NCBI GenBank assembly: GCA_002471575.1
Contig: DKQG01000017.1
Span: 26,928-43,966 of the forward strand
DNA from: Alphaproteobacteria bacterium UBA7314
Lineage (GTDB): Bacteria; Pseudomonadota; Alphaproteobacteria; MPNO01; UBA830
Length of the DNA: 17,039 nucleotides
Direction of reading: 5' to 3'
Made by a program: the position numbers and the translations under genes. Each line of letters begins with the position of its first letter. Position 1 is the first letter of the stretch. Below, piece after piece: positions 1 to 7,276 of this stretch. The notes under the pieces were generated by a model that was not told the origin of the DNA, searched no databases, and saw only the letters and a program-made list of their open reading frames with translations.

Positions 1-225
1 TGCCCTGGCGACGCCGAAATAGGCGACAGCCTACTCGACGCTGTTATGGCCGATAAACGCGACGGTATCGCCCGGTATCACCCCCTTCGCTATCAGCGCG
101 TTGGCGAACCGATTGGCGAGGCGGTCCGCTTCGCCGAAGGAGAGCGAGCCGTGCGAACCGATAAAAGCCGGTTTGGCCGGATAGGCGGCTGCCGCCGTTG
201 CTAGTGTTGCCCCAATGGTCATCAC
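1..225 (-). pseudogene. Acyl-CoA synthetase (AMP-binding) N-terminus with in-frame amber stop, partial
   Basis: This is the 5' end of a gene for an ANL-superfamily AMP-binding enzyme, which activates a carboxylic acid to its acyl-CoA through an acyl-adenylate. The start is GTG at 225 or ATG at 222; neither has a clear Shine-Dalgarno sequence. The first ~64 residues look like a complete ligase N-terminus: an IGATLA opening, YPAKPAFI, then SFGEADRLANRFANAL and the DTVAFIGHNSVE segment. A TAG at 31-33 then interrupts the frame. Reading through it, the same frame continues as AVAYFGVARA to the window edge, which is exactly how this family continues after its 'N-x-x-E-Y' segment. The stop therefore most likely replaces a Tyr codon. 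cysS lies 182 bases upstream on the same strand; I recognise nothing in that spacer. Whether the gene is dead, read through or misread cannot be decided here. Substrate class is unknown. Confidence 0.8.
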
Positions 226-407
226 AGAAGAAAAGGCGACCGCCGTTGGAAATGCAAGCGGCGGCGCGTCTTTGTCAGCAGATTTCGAAAAGTAGCGTGG
301 CCTTCAAGCCGCCCGCGACGCCGATGGTGACGATTGGTTCCCTCGGCGAGGCGGTGAAGCTGTCACCAGGGGGGGCACGACGACCACTATGTTTCTCGCA
401 TTGTCCA

Positions 408-1790
408 TCAGGTACGCCGCCACTTGGTTCCGTCAGGACCGTCCTCCAAAAAAATATCCCGGGACGCCAGTTCGTCCCGGATCCGGTCGGCTTCGGCGTA
501 ATCCTTGTCGGCCTTGGCGTTGTGCCGGGCTTCGATCAGTCGTTCGATTTCTTCTGCATCTATGCCATCGTGTTCCCCGTTGCCCCCCGCGAACCAATCG
601 TCCGCCGAATGTTGCAGCAATCCCATAAGGTCTGCAGACGTCAGCAGGGCGCCCTTGATATGGCTCTTCTCTCCGACATCGGACGCGGTGTTGGCCTGGC
701 GGGCCAAGTCGAACAGTGTCGCCAGCGCCTTCGGCGTATTCAGGTCGTCGTTCAGTGCCGCCAGAAATTCGGCACTCGGCACGGCATCGGGGTCGGTATC
801 TATATCTCCCAGTGTGCGCAGCGCGCCGTATAGCCGGTCGAGCATCCGTTTTGCCTGAGCGAGACCCCTGTCGGTCCAGTCCAAGGGCTGTCGGTAGTGA
901 GCGTTGAGCAGCGCCAGTCGGATCGCCTCGCCCGGTGCCTGTTTCAGCAATTCGTGCACCAGCAGCACATTGCCGATCGACTTGGACATTTTTTCGTTGT
1001 CGACATTGACGAAACCGTTATGCAACCAGTACCGCACGAAGGTTTCGCCGCCATGGGCGCAGGTCGATTGCGCGATCTCGTTTTCATGGTGCGGAAACAC
1101 CAGGTCGACACCGCCGCCATGAATATCAATGGTCCGGCCCAAATGCTTCTCGATCATGCAGGAGCATTCCAGATGCCAGCCCGGACGGCCGCGCCCCCAA
1201 GGACTGTCCCAGCCGGGCAGGTCGGACGTCGACGGCTTCCAGAGGACGAAGTCGGACGCGTCTTTCTTGTACGGCGCGACCTCGACTCGGGCGCCGGCAA
1301 GAAGCCCTTCCTGGTCGCGCTTTGACAACTGCCCGTAATCCGAATAGCTCGGGACGTTGAACAGAACATGGCCCTCTGCCGCATAGGCGTGGCCCTCTTC
1401 GATCAGTCGTTCCATCATCGCGATCATCTCGGGGATATGATCGGTCGCATGCGGGTCGATATCCGGCGGGGCGACCCCAAGCGAGGCCATGTCTTCCAGG
1501 TATATCTTTTCGAATTTTGCTGTGATCTCGCCAATGTCGACGCCCTGTTCCGCGGCCGCGGCGTTAATCTTGTCGTCGATATCGGTAATATTCCGGGCGA
1601 ATATCACCCTCGGCCACTGGTGACGCAAAAGCCGGACCAGGACATCGAACACGACCGCGGGCCGGGCGTTTCCGATATGGGCGTAGGAATAGACCGTCGG
1701 TCCGCAGACGTACATCGTCACCCGGTCGGGGTCGATGGGAACGAATTCTTCCTTGTCGCGGGACAGCGTATTGTAGAGTGTTAACGTCAT
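408..1790 (-). CDS. cysS: Cysteinyl-tRNA synthetase
   Basis: CysRS is the cytoplasmic class I synthetase that charges tRNA-Cys with cysteine. The product is 460 aa, the usual length for bacterial CysRS. The ATG at 1790 gives the expected start (MTLTLYNTLSR); the longer reading frame upstream is not family-like. The class I HIGH motif appears as HIGN at residues 38-41 after CGPTVYSYA. The KMSKS loop is at 267-271. The four zinc ligands fall at Cys29, Cys209 (HLECS), His234 and Glu238 (FPHHENE), matching the known E. coli positions almost exactly. The gene is divergent from the alpha/beta hydrolase at 1850, with only 59 bases between the two starts. It is the only clear housekeeping gene in the window. 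No interruptions are visible. Confidence 0.97.
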   Translation of the reverse strand: MTLTLYNTLSRDKEEFVPIDPDRVTMYVCGPTVYSYAHIGNARPAVVFDVLVRLLRHQWPRVIFARNITDIDDKINAAAAEQGVDIGEITAKFEKIYLEDMASLGVAPPDIDPHATDHIPEMIAMMERLIEEGHAYAAEGHVLFNVPSYSDYGQLSKRDQEGLLAGARVEVAPYKKDASDFVLWKPSTSDLPGWDSPWGRGRPGWHLECSCMIEKHLGRTIDIHGGGVDLVFPHHENEIAQSTCAHGGETFVRYWLHNGFVNVDNEKMSKSIGNVLLVHELLKQAPGEAIRLALLNAHYRQPLDWTDRGLAQAKRMLDRLYGALRTLGDIDTDPDAVPSAEFLAALNDDLNTPKALATLFDLARQANTASDVGEKSHIKGALLTSADLMGLLQHSADDWFAGGNGEHDGIDAEEIERLIEARHNAKADKDYAEADRIRDELASRDIFLEDGPDGTKWRRT

Positions 1791-1837
1791 CGCGAGACGA
1801 ACATACGCGCTGCAAACCGGTTGTCCACCGGGAATGA

Positions 1838-1844
1838 GGGAGGA
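1838..1844 (+). promoter_or_regulatory. Shine-Dalgarno site supporting a TTG start
   Basis: GGGAGGA lies 5 bases before the TTG at 1850. An ATG at 1834 is in another frame that closes within about 30 codons, so the TTG is the best start for the hydrolase. Confidence 0.7.
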
Positions 1845-1849
1845 AGAAC

Positions 1850-2722
1850 TTGGAAGAGATTTACCGGGGCTACGGACAGGATGCCTTGAATGCGCAATAC
1901 GACCTGAGACCCCTGTGGCCTGACGTGCCGGAGGTGATCGCCCACCGTGAAAACGAGAGTGCGCGGGTCCGCAACCGTATCCCCGGGCGACTGGATATCG
2001 CCTACGGAGACGGCCCGGGCGAAACACTGGATGTCTTCCCGCCGTCGAACAGGCGTAATGGCAGCCCCGCGCTGATCTACATCCACGGCGGCTACTGGCA
2101 GCTCTCCGACAAGAGCGATACGAGCTACATCGCGCCCGCCTTTCTCGAGTCTGGGATAAGCTTTGTCACGCTGAATTATACGCTCGCGCCTAGAGGCACG
2201 CTGGAGCAGATGGTGGATGAATGCCGCCGCGCAATCGTCTGGATCTGGCGCAAAGCGGACGAGATCGGCGTCGACCGGAACCGGCTTTTTCTTGCCGGTC
2301 ATTCCGCGGGTGGCCACCTGACCGCGATGATGCTGACGACGAACTGGGCAGGCGTCGATGGCGAAATGCCGCGCAATCCGATCAAGGGGGCGTGCGCCCT
2401 TTCCGGGCTGTACGACATGGAGCCGATCCGGCTGTGTTTCGTGAACGATGCGCTTGGTCTCACGCCGGATGACGTGCCAAATAACAGTCCGCTGTATCTC
2501 GACCCACTGGTCGATATTCCCCTAATCCTGTCCGTCGGAGAGATCGAAACGGACGAATTCAAGCGTCAGCAGACCGAACTCTGTGCGGCGTGGAGCGCGA
2601 AAGGCCTTGCAGTGGAGGAAATTCCTGCGCCAGACTGTCATCATTACACGATTGTCGGACATTTCGGTGACGCCGAAACCGCGCTGCACCGGGCGATGAT
2701 CGACATGATGAGAGAAGACTGA
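1850..2722 (+). CDS. Alpha/beta hydrolase, kynurenine-formamidase-like
   Basis: This is a 290-aa cytoplasmic serine hydrolase of the esterase/arylformamidase branch; no signal peptide is visible. The oxyanion-hole motif HGGYW at residues 79-83 is the signature shared with kynurenine formamidases, and the nucleophile elbow is GHSAGG at 150-155 with Ser152. Likely acid and base are Asp235 (in IETDEF) and His265 (in CHHYTI). The family hydrolyses N-formyl or carbamoyl amides and small esters. The start is TTG, chosen by the Shine-Dalgarno sequence just upstream. It is followed after 13 bases by the TauD-family gene on the same strand, so the pair is probably one operon. There are no kynurenine pathway genes nearby (no kynureninase or tryptophan dioxygenase), so N-formylkynurenine is not the obvious substrate. 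A deformylase or amidase step in ring catabolism is equally possible. Confidence 0.85.
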   Translation: MEEIYRGYGQDALNAQYDLRPLWPDVPEVIAHRENESARVRNRIPGRLDIAYGDGPGETLDVFPPSNRRNGSPALIYIHGGYWQLSDKSDTSYIAPAFLESGISFVTLNYTLAPRGTLEQMVDECRRAIVWIWRKADEIGVDRNRLFLAGHSAGGHLTAMMLTTNWAGVDGEMPRNPIKGACALSGLYDMEPIRLCFVNDALGLTPDDVPNNSPLYLDPLVDIPLILSVGEIETDEFKRQQTELCAAWSAKGLAVEEIPAPDCHHYTIVGHFGDAETALHRAMIDMMRED

Positions 2723-2735
2723 GGCGGGGATCGGG

Positions 2736-3596
2736 ATGACAACTGCTGACAAATTGAATTTGAAAAAACTCGATGCGCCGTTAGGAGCGGAAATCAACGG
2801 ACTGGACCTGACAAAAATGCTTTCGACGGACACGGTCGATGCGGTTTTGCAGGCCTGGTACGACAATCAGGTTCTGGTATTCCGGGATCAGGACCTGACC
2901 CCGCAGCAGCTTGTCGATTTCACAGCACAGCTGGGCGAACCGGGCAGACCACGCATGCCACCCCAGACGGTGCGCGACATCATCCCCGACCTACCGCCCG
3001 AGATCATGATCGTCTCAAACGTCCGGGTGAACGGTAAACCCCTCGGTCTGGCCCATGACGGGGAAATGTGGTTTCACAGCGACATGTGTTATGCGGAAAT
3101 CCCGCATACGGCGACCTTGCTTCATGCCGTCGATCTACCGTCCGAGGGTGGCAATACCATGTTCGCCGATATGTACGCGGCGTATGATAAACTGAAACTC
3201 GCGACGCGGGACAGGCTAGAGAGTTGCAAGGCACTGCAAGTACATGATTACAAGCGGACCGAACGACCGGGGGTCGATCTCGATCTTTCCAAGATCGGCA
3301 ATTTCGCCCATCCCGTCTTCGTCACCCATCCCGAAACCGGGAAAAAAGCGCTTTACGTTAACCGACTTATGACGGCGCGCATCGAGGGTTTCGACCGGCA
3401 GGAGAGCGATGCGCTGCTCGAAGAGCTATTCGCTGTGGGTGAAGACCCGGCGATCATCTACGAACATGTCTGGCGGCCGGGCGATCTGGTGATGTGGGAC
3501 AACCGGTGCATCACGCATGCGCGTACCGATTTCCCGCATGAAGAGCGCCGTCTGCTGCGGCGGACCACCCTGATCGGCACGGAAGCGCCCCGCTAG
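2736..3596 (+). CDS. TauD/TfdA-family Fe(II)/2-oxoglutarate dioxygenase
   Basis: This 286-aa protein is a non-haem iron, 2-oxoglutarate-dependent dioxygenase; relatives hydroxylate taurine, 2,4-D, alkyl sulfates and other acids. The iron facial triad is visible as His114-x-Asp116 in WFHSDM and the distal His261 in CITHARTDF. Arg276 in RRLLRRTT sits 15 residues after the distal His, as in TauD, and would bind the 2-oxoglutarate carboxylate. Thr141 in GGNTMF lies 27 residues after His114, also the TauD spacing. The fold opens with a typical LGAEINGLDL segment. It is co-directional with the hydrolase 13 bases upstream and converges on the decarboxylase-family gene, whose stop lies 8 bases away, leaving no room for a separate terminator. 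The substrate cannot be assigned; no sulfonate transporter genes are adjacent. Confidence 0.92.
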   Translation: MTTADKLNLKKLDAPLGAEINGLDLTKMLSTDTVDAVLQAWYDNQVLVFRDQDLTPQQLVDFTAQLGEPGRPRMPPQTVRDIIPDLPPEIMIVSNVRVNGKPLGLAHDGEMWFHSDMCYAEIPHTATLLHAVDLPSEGGNTMFADMYAAYDKLKLATRDRLESCKALQVHDYKRTERPGVDLDLSKIGNFAHPVFVTHPETGKKALYVNRLMTARIEGFDRQESDALLEELFAVGEDPAIIYEHVWRPGDLVMWDNRCITHARTDFPHEERRLLRRTTLIGTEAPR

Positions 3597-3604
3597 GAAC
3601 GGAC

Positions 3605-4600
3605 CTACGGGGTCCCGGCCCATTCTCCGCGGCCGCGGGAATCCAGCATCACGTCCATGTAAAAATCGTCCACGCTGTCGAGTTTGGTGATCAACCCCCC
3701 CGCTTTGGAATAGCCGATCAGCATTTCCAGGTTTTTCCGGTTGGCGGGCGTGAGGCCGTACTCCCAGGGGTCAGCTCCCAGCAATGCGCGCTGGGCGTCC
3801 CACTCGTCCAAGAACCAGGCCAGCGGCAGGATCCGCGGATTACTCATCCGCCGGTACGCCGCGTGTTTGGCGCGTTCGAACGCCTGCGCCAGGTTGTTGG
3901 CGACCCAGGGATGTTCTTCAAGTATTTCGTCGCGAATGGCCGTGGCGTGCATGATCGGAAAGATGCCAGTGCGTTTGTAATAGGCTTCCTCTTCCGCTCG
4001 GTAATCTTCGAACAGCCGGCCTACGCGGTCATCGCCACGCAGGATGGGCAGAATAATGTCCGGGTGAATGACGGCATCGACGTCGCCCTCCGCCAGCATC
4101 TCGGAAATATCGGACCCCGGCGGCGCCTGGGTGATGTTTATGCCGGTCGGGGTCTCGAAAGGTATTTCCTCTTCCAGCTCGGTGATCCATTCGATGCCGG
4201 TCAGGTCGACCCCGTATTCGTCGGCAAGCAATCCCCGGAGATAGAGGATCGCTGTCGCCTGGTAGGTCTTCAGGCCAATGCGTTTGCCGTTAAGGTCCGC
4301 GGGTCCGGAGATGCCCTTCGACGTATTTACGAAGATAAACCCGTGCCTGAACCGTCGGTGCAGGAAGACCGGGATGGCGGAAAACGCCTGCCCGCGGTCC
4401 TTTGCCATCAGATATGACGACCCCGACAACTCGCAGACATCGAACTCTTCGTTGCGGATCATTCGCCAATGGCGAGAAGACGAATCCATGTCCGTCAAAA
4501 CGTTAAGCTCGATCCCGTCTGGCGCGATGGATCCTTCTTTCAACGCCTTAACGATTTCGTAGTCTCCGCAAGCGAGCGTAAGTGGCAATTTGGCGCTCAT
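3605..4600 (-). CDS. 4,5-dihydroxyphthalate decarboxylase-family (Pht5-like) protein
   Basis: This is a 331-aa protein of the type 2 periplasmic-binding-protein fold annotated as 4,5-dihydroxyphthalate decarboxylase or a related solute-binding protein. Family hallmarks visible: the opening LPLTLACGDYE, an early 'EGSIAPDGIEL' strand, the central 'FDVCELSGSSYLM' segment, 'AIPVFLHRRFRHGFIFVN', and 'DLNGKRIGLKTYQATA' leading into 'LRGLLADEYGVDL'. There is no N-terminal signal peptide, which favours a cytoplasmic enzyme over a transport receptor, and no permease genes are near. The ATG at 4600 is preceded by AGGGGAG-type purine-rich sequence. Pht5 itself decarboxylates 4,5-dihydroxyphthalate to protocatechuate, but many paralogues are uncharacterised and no other phthalate genes are present here. 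The name should be read as a family label, not a substrate. Confidence 0.85.
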   Translation of the reverse strand: MSAKLPLTLACGDYEIVKALKEGSIAPDGIELNVLTDMDSSSRHWRMIRNEEFDVCELSGSSYLMAKDRGQAFSAIPVFLHRRFRHGFIFVNTSKGISGPADLNGKRIGLKTYQATAILYLRGLLADEYGVDLTGIEWITELEEEIPFETPTGINITQAPPGSDISEMLAEGDVDAVIHPDIILPILRGDDRVGRLFEDYRAEEEAYYKRTGIFPIMHATAIRDEILEEHPWVANNLAQAFERAKHAAYRRMSNPRILPLAWFLDEWDAQRALLGADPWEYGLTPANRKNLEMLIGYSKAGGLITKLDSVDDFYMDVMLDSRGRGEWAGTP

Positions 4601-4860
4601 ATTCCTAGTTTCTCCCCTGTTTCATCTAACATCCGTTGTTCGTCGCGGTTCAGCAAGCTTTAACGGTTTTTGCGGTAATTCAGTCGATCATTTAACGCAA
4701 TATGGGTCGATGGTAACTCCAGTTTCGTGGCAAAACACTGGTTTACTGACTTCGGGGGCTATCTCCGTGGCATTTTTTGCCCGGAAATCGGTCGATTTCG
4801 CTTCCGCAGACAATCGGACTCGACCGGTCGAAATAAGATACCGGGCACGATGCACACCGC
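4601..4860. other. Intergenic stretch with no recognisable gene
   Basis: This is the first half of the 548-base gap. I see no credible start plus ribosome site, no tRNA-like fold and no strong terminator. It carries the upstream region of the minus-strand gene starting at 4600, so a promoter for that gene may lie here, but no convincing -35/-10 pair stands out. A 150-codon plus-strand frame across it resembles nothing and has no family features. Confidence 0.5.
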
Positions 4861-5136
4861 GAGATGCCTGCGCCAGTATCCGAAATACCGGTGATTGCTC
4901 TTACCGCAAATGCGATGAAAGGCGATCGGGAAAAATATCTGGCAGTGGGGATGAATGCCTGAGTGCTGAAGCCGATCTACCTGTAAGCGCTGCCGGACGC
5001 CATAACGGAGGTCACGGGACTGAGCGCCGGATTGGCCGGTGAGCCTAGCGGGGAGCCGAAGTATGCCGACCCCGACATAGATCCGGAAGAGGCCAGTTCG
5101 ATGCTCTATATTGTGGACGACATCGTCAGAGACTAA
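4861..5136 (+). pseudogene. Decayed response-regulator receiver domain remnant
   Basis: One plus-strand frame, ending at TAA 5134-5136, reads as the C-terminal half of a CheY-like receiver. It contains IPVIALTANAM followed by KGDREKYLAVGMNA, then a stop, then VLKPI, then a second stop, then ALPDAITEV. In intact receivers this is the beta4-Thr segment (ALTAN), the helix ending in 'GM(D/N)', and the beta5 Lys-Pro (KPI). TGA at 4960-4962 and TAA at 4984-4986 interrupt the frame. The phosphoacceptor Asp half is missing upstream. A final ~50-residue acidic tail ends in VDDIVRD. The remnant lies on the opposite strand from both flanking genes and is probably a relic of a hybrid kinase or stand-alone regulator. 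It is too decayed to say what it controlled. Confidence 0.75.
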
Positions 5137-5148
5137 ACCGGTGCGCGG

Positions 5149-5691
5149 CTAGTCATTCGCGCGGATTTCGTCGTCCGGCCGGTCCGCCGCCTGAAGGCGT
5201 CTCAATTGGGGGTCGAGGTACTTTGGACGTTCCGGCGTCGGGTTGCCTAGCATTACCTGAAAGAAACAATCTTCGTTGTTTTCGTTGATGATGCCGTGTA
5301 CCTGTCTCGGCGGATTATAGACCATGTCCCACTTGTCGAGCTGCCGTTTCACGGTTTCGCCGGCACATTCCCATATTATCGTCGGACGTCCCTGCAGAGC
5401 GAAAAAGACTTCTTCCTCGTCGTGGTGGTGCATCGGCTGTTTGTGTCCTGCGGGCTGCTGCAGAACCGTCAACGTGAAATGAGCGCTCATCAGCGCGTTC
5501 GGGTCGGTATGCTCCGCGTTGCCGCTGGTTCCCAGTTAGCTGCGCTGGTTGCGGGCGTATTTTTCGTCGACCTCGGTCTCCAGCGCCCAAACGCGGGCGT
5601 TCGCGTTCCGCGTCGCGAAGGTCTTCCAGTGCGTTTCAAGGGACGCTTCCAGTTTCGCCCGAGTATCGTATTTGTCGATTACCGTGGACAT
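5149..5691 (-). pseudogene. Cupin-domain protein split by an in-frame TAA
   Basis: Reading from the ATG at 5691, four bases after the isochorismatase-family stop, the frame gives 51 residues (MSTVIDKYDT... to EKYARNQRS), then TAA at 5536-5538. The same frame then continues without another stop as LGTSGNAEHTDPNAL into a complete cupin. The whole would be ~180 aa. Cupin motif 1 is intact (G, five residues, HHH, DEE, E, six residues, G, around 'MHHHDEEEVFFALQG'), as is motif 2 (PPRQVHGIIN), so metal-ligand His/Glu residues are present. The second half could begin at ATG 5490 (113 aa, MSAHFTLTV), but nothing resembling a Shine-Dalgarno precedes it. Both halves lying in one frame argues that a single gene acquired a nonsense codon or that the sequence has a base error. 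The likely role is a small metal-dependent dioxygenase/isomerase or a sensor; the substrate is unknown. Confidence 0.8.
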
Positions 5692-5695
5692 ACTG

Positions 5696-6400
5696 TTATT
5701 CCGCTGCCTCGGCCGACGGGTAGGTTGCCTCTATGTGGGCAACGATGTCGTCGAGAAACATTACGTCCGCATATTTGTGGTGCATATCGAACAGATTGAT
5801 CTTGTGCGAAATTTCCGACCGGTCGAAAACGCATTCCTCTGCGATGGTCGCGTGATAACCGTATGAGTAGGCATCGACGACCGAGGCGCGCACGCAGCCG
5901 GACGTGCTTTCGCCGCACACGATTAGGCTGTTGATGCCAAGCCGGGTCAACTGCGCTACCAGCGGCGTGGAATGGAAGGCGCTGGCCCTTTCTTTCCGGA
6001 TGACAATATCGCCGTCCTGCGGTGCGAAGGCGGGGTGGATATCCATCATGTCGTTGCCCACGTCGTACCCGGTCTGCCGGTTAGTCGACCGGACCCGGCC
6101 TTTCCGGACAGACCCGGTCAGGTAAATGATCGGAAGCCTGGCCGTGCGGCACGCGGCGAACAGCTTCTTTGTCGGTTCCACCGCATCCCACGCGAATTTG
6201 CCACATGAATTGGGGAATTCATCGACCAGTTCCTCGGGATATTTCGCCGGATCGCCGCGATACACGAAATTGTATAGGTCGATCGCCAGGAGGGCCGGCC
6301 GTTCGCCCACATAGACGTCGCGACGATAGGGTTCGTAAATTCTCAATACGTCGGGAGAAACGACGTCTTTCCAACAATGATCTTCGAAATCTCTGGCCAT
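5696..6400 (-). CDS. Isochorismatase-family cysteine hydrolase (amidohydrolase)
   Basis: This 234-aa cytoplasmic enzyme is of the isochorismatase-like cysteine hydrolase superfamily, which includes N-carbamoylsarcosine amidase, ureidoacrylate amidohydrolase, nicotinamidase and maleamate amidohydrolase. The catalytic triad is visible: Asp41 in LLAIDLYNFVY, Lys136 in VIRKERASAF, and Cys169 in CGESTSGCVRASVVDA. The 'STSGCVRAS' context and ~30-residue N-terminal lead are more like the carbamoylsarcosine/maleamate amidases than true isochorismatases. The ATG at 6400 is preceded by AGGGGAG at 7-base spacing. The cupin gene follows after 4 bases, so the two are co-transcribed. It is divergent from the class II aldolase gene at 6519. 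The likely job is to hydrolyse a linear amide or carbamoyl intermediate, releasing ammonia; the exact substrate is inference only. Confidence 0.88.
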   Translation of the reverse strand: MARDFEDHCWKDVVSPDVLRIYEPYRRDVYVGERPALLAIDLYNFVYRGDPAKYPEELVDEFPNSCGKFAWDAVEPTKKLFAACRTARLPIIYLTGSVRKGRVRSTNRQTGYDVGNDMMDIHPAFAPQDGDIVIRKERASAFHSTPLVAQLTRLGINSLIVCGESTSGCVRASVVDAYSYGYHATIAEECVFDRSEISHKINLFDMHHKYADVMFLDDIVAHIEATYPSAEAAE

Positions 6401-6518
6401 AAGAAGCTCCCCTGTTCAACGTTGACGATTGTAGCGCGGAACATGGCCAAGGGCGACTCGCGGCCTTTCCGACCCCATGATATGAAGGGGCTAGAAAACT
6501 AAGCCGGAGGGACGTCAC
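6401..6518. promoter_or_regulatory. Divergent intergenic control region
   Basis: These 118 bases separate two outward-reading operons (isochorismatase-cupin and aldolase-DUF1015), so promoters for both must lie here or within the genes. A TTGACG hexamer occurs at 6422-6427 on the plus strand, but no good -10 follows at normal spacing. No clear operator palindrome was found. The call rests on arrangement. Confidence 0.4.
6506..6511 (+). promoter_or_regulatory. Shine-Dalgarno site for the class II aldolase gene
   Basis: GGAGGG lies 7 bases before the ATG at 6519 and fixes that start. Confidence 0.75.
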
Positions 6519-7235
6519 ATGGACAAAATCACAAACACGATGCGGGAAGTTGTGGTGGCCAACCGGATTCTGGCCCGCGAAGAGGTGGTCGACGCTTACG
6601 GCCATGTCAGTATCCGCAATCCGGAAAACCCCGAACGATACCTTATGAGCCGGTCCCGCAGCCCGGAACTGGTGACCCTTGGCGATATCATGGAATTCAC
6701 GTTGGACGGGGAAGCGATCGGCGACGACCGGACACCCTATGCGGAACGGCATATTCACGGCGCGATCTACGAAGCCCGGCCGGAAGTGAACTCGGTGGTT
6801 CACAATCACTCCCACGCCGTTATTCCGTTCGGGGTGACGCCGGTTCCCCTCAAGCCGGTCGCGCATGTCGGTGCGTCAATCGGAAAGGAACTGCCAGTCT
6901 GGGATATCCGCAGGAATTTCGGCGATACGAATTTGCTGGTCGTCAATATGGAACAGGGCAGGGATCTCGCCGACGGGCTTGGCGACAACAATGTCGTCCT
7001 AATGCGCGGGCACGGCTGTGCGGTCACAGGAACTTCGGTGCAGGGCGCGGTGATGACGTCAATCTATCTGCAGGTAAATGCTCAGCTCTTGCAGGACACG
7101 CTGAATATGAGCGAGGAGATCGAGTATTTGTCAGATGGCGAAATCGATCTTTGCGCAGATATCTTCCTCAGCGATTTTTCTGTCAAACGGGCGTGGGAAT
7201 ATTTCCAACGGCGTGCTGGCGCCGATTCCCTGTAA
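6519..7235 (+). CDS. Class II aldolase/adducin-family protein
   Basis: This 238-aa protein belongs to the zinc-dependent class II aldolase/adducin family (fuculose-phosphate aldolase, ribulose-phosphate 4-epimerase and decarboxylase relatives). The metal site is visible: His95 and His97 in VVHNHSHA and His165 in MRGHGCAV, with Glu76 in YAERHIHG as the expected catalytic acid. The 'AYGHVSIRNP' segment near residues 26-35 is the usual phosphate/substrate-binding region. There is a strong ribosome site. Similar proteins in catabolic clusters are often annotated as putative hydroxyphthalate or hydroxycaproate-type decarboxylases rather than sugar-phosphate aldolases, and the absence of sugar kinase or isomerase genes here fits a non-sugar substrate. 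The DUF1015 gene follows 41 bases downstream. Function beyond metal-dependent C-C lyase or decarboxylase is not determinable. Confidence 0.88.
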   Translation: MDKITNTMREVVVANRILAREEVVDAYGHVSIRNPENPERYLMSRSRSPELVTLGDIMEFTLDGEAIGDDRTPYAERHIHGAIYEARPEVNSVVHNHSHAVIPFGVTPVPLKPVAHVGASIGKELPVWDIRRNFGDTNLLVVNMEQGRDLADGLGDNNVVLMRGHGCAVTGTSVQGAVMTSIYLQVNAQLLQDTLNMSEEIEYLSDGEIDLCADIFLSDFSVKRAWEYFQRRAGADSL

Positions 7236-7276
7236 GGTGGCCCAAGAGACGTTCACACAAATTCGTGACAGTGTTT

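Noticed and set aside
226..407. A short coding remnant between cysS and the ligase
   Set aside because: One minus-strand frame gives a brief hydrophobic peptide (EPIVTIGVAGG) before a stop, but it is too short and matches no family I can name.
198..833. 211-codon plus-strand open frame opposite cysS
   Set aside because: It lies antisense to clearly coding cysS, has no family features, and arises from GC-rich codon bias.
1787..2317. Minus-strand 176-codon frame over the hydrolase
   Set aside because: It is antisense to a gene with a complete catalytic motif set and shows no recognisable domain.
3597..3616. Rho-independent terminator between TauD and the decarboxylase-family gene
   Set aside because: Only a 5-bp GGACC/GGTCC stem is present, with no T-run on either strand.
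4590..5042. 150-codon plus-strand frame across the intergenic gap
   Set aside because: It starts inside the opposing gene, is compositionally odd, and runs out of frame with the receiver remnant that occupies the same DNA.
5296..5799. 167-codon plus-strand frame opposite the cupin and isochorismatase genes
   Set aside because: It is a shadow of the broken cupin. The minus strand carries intact motifs on both sides of the TAA.
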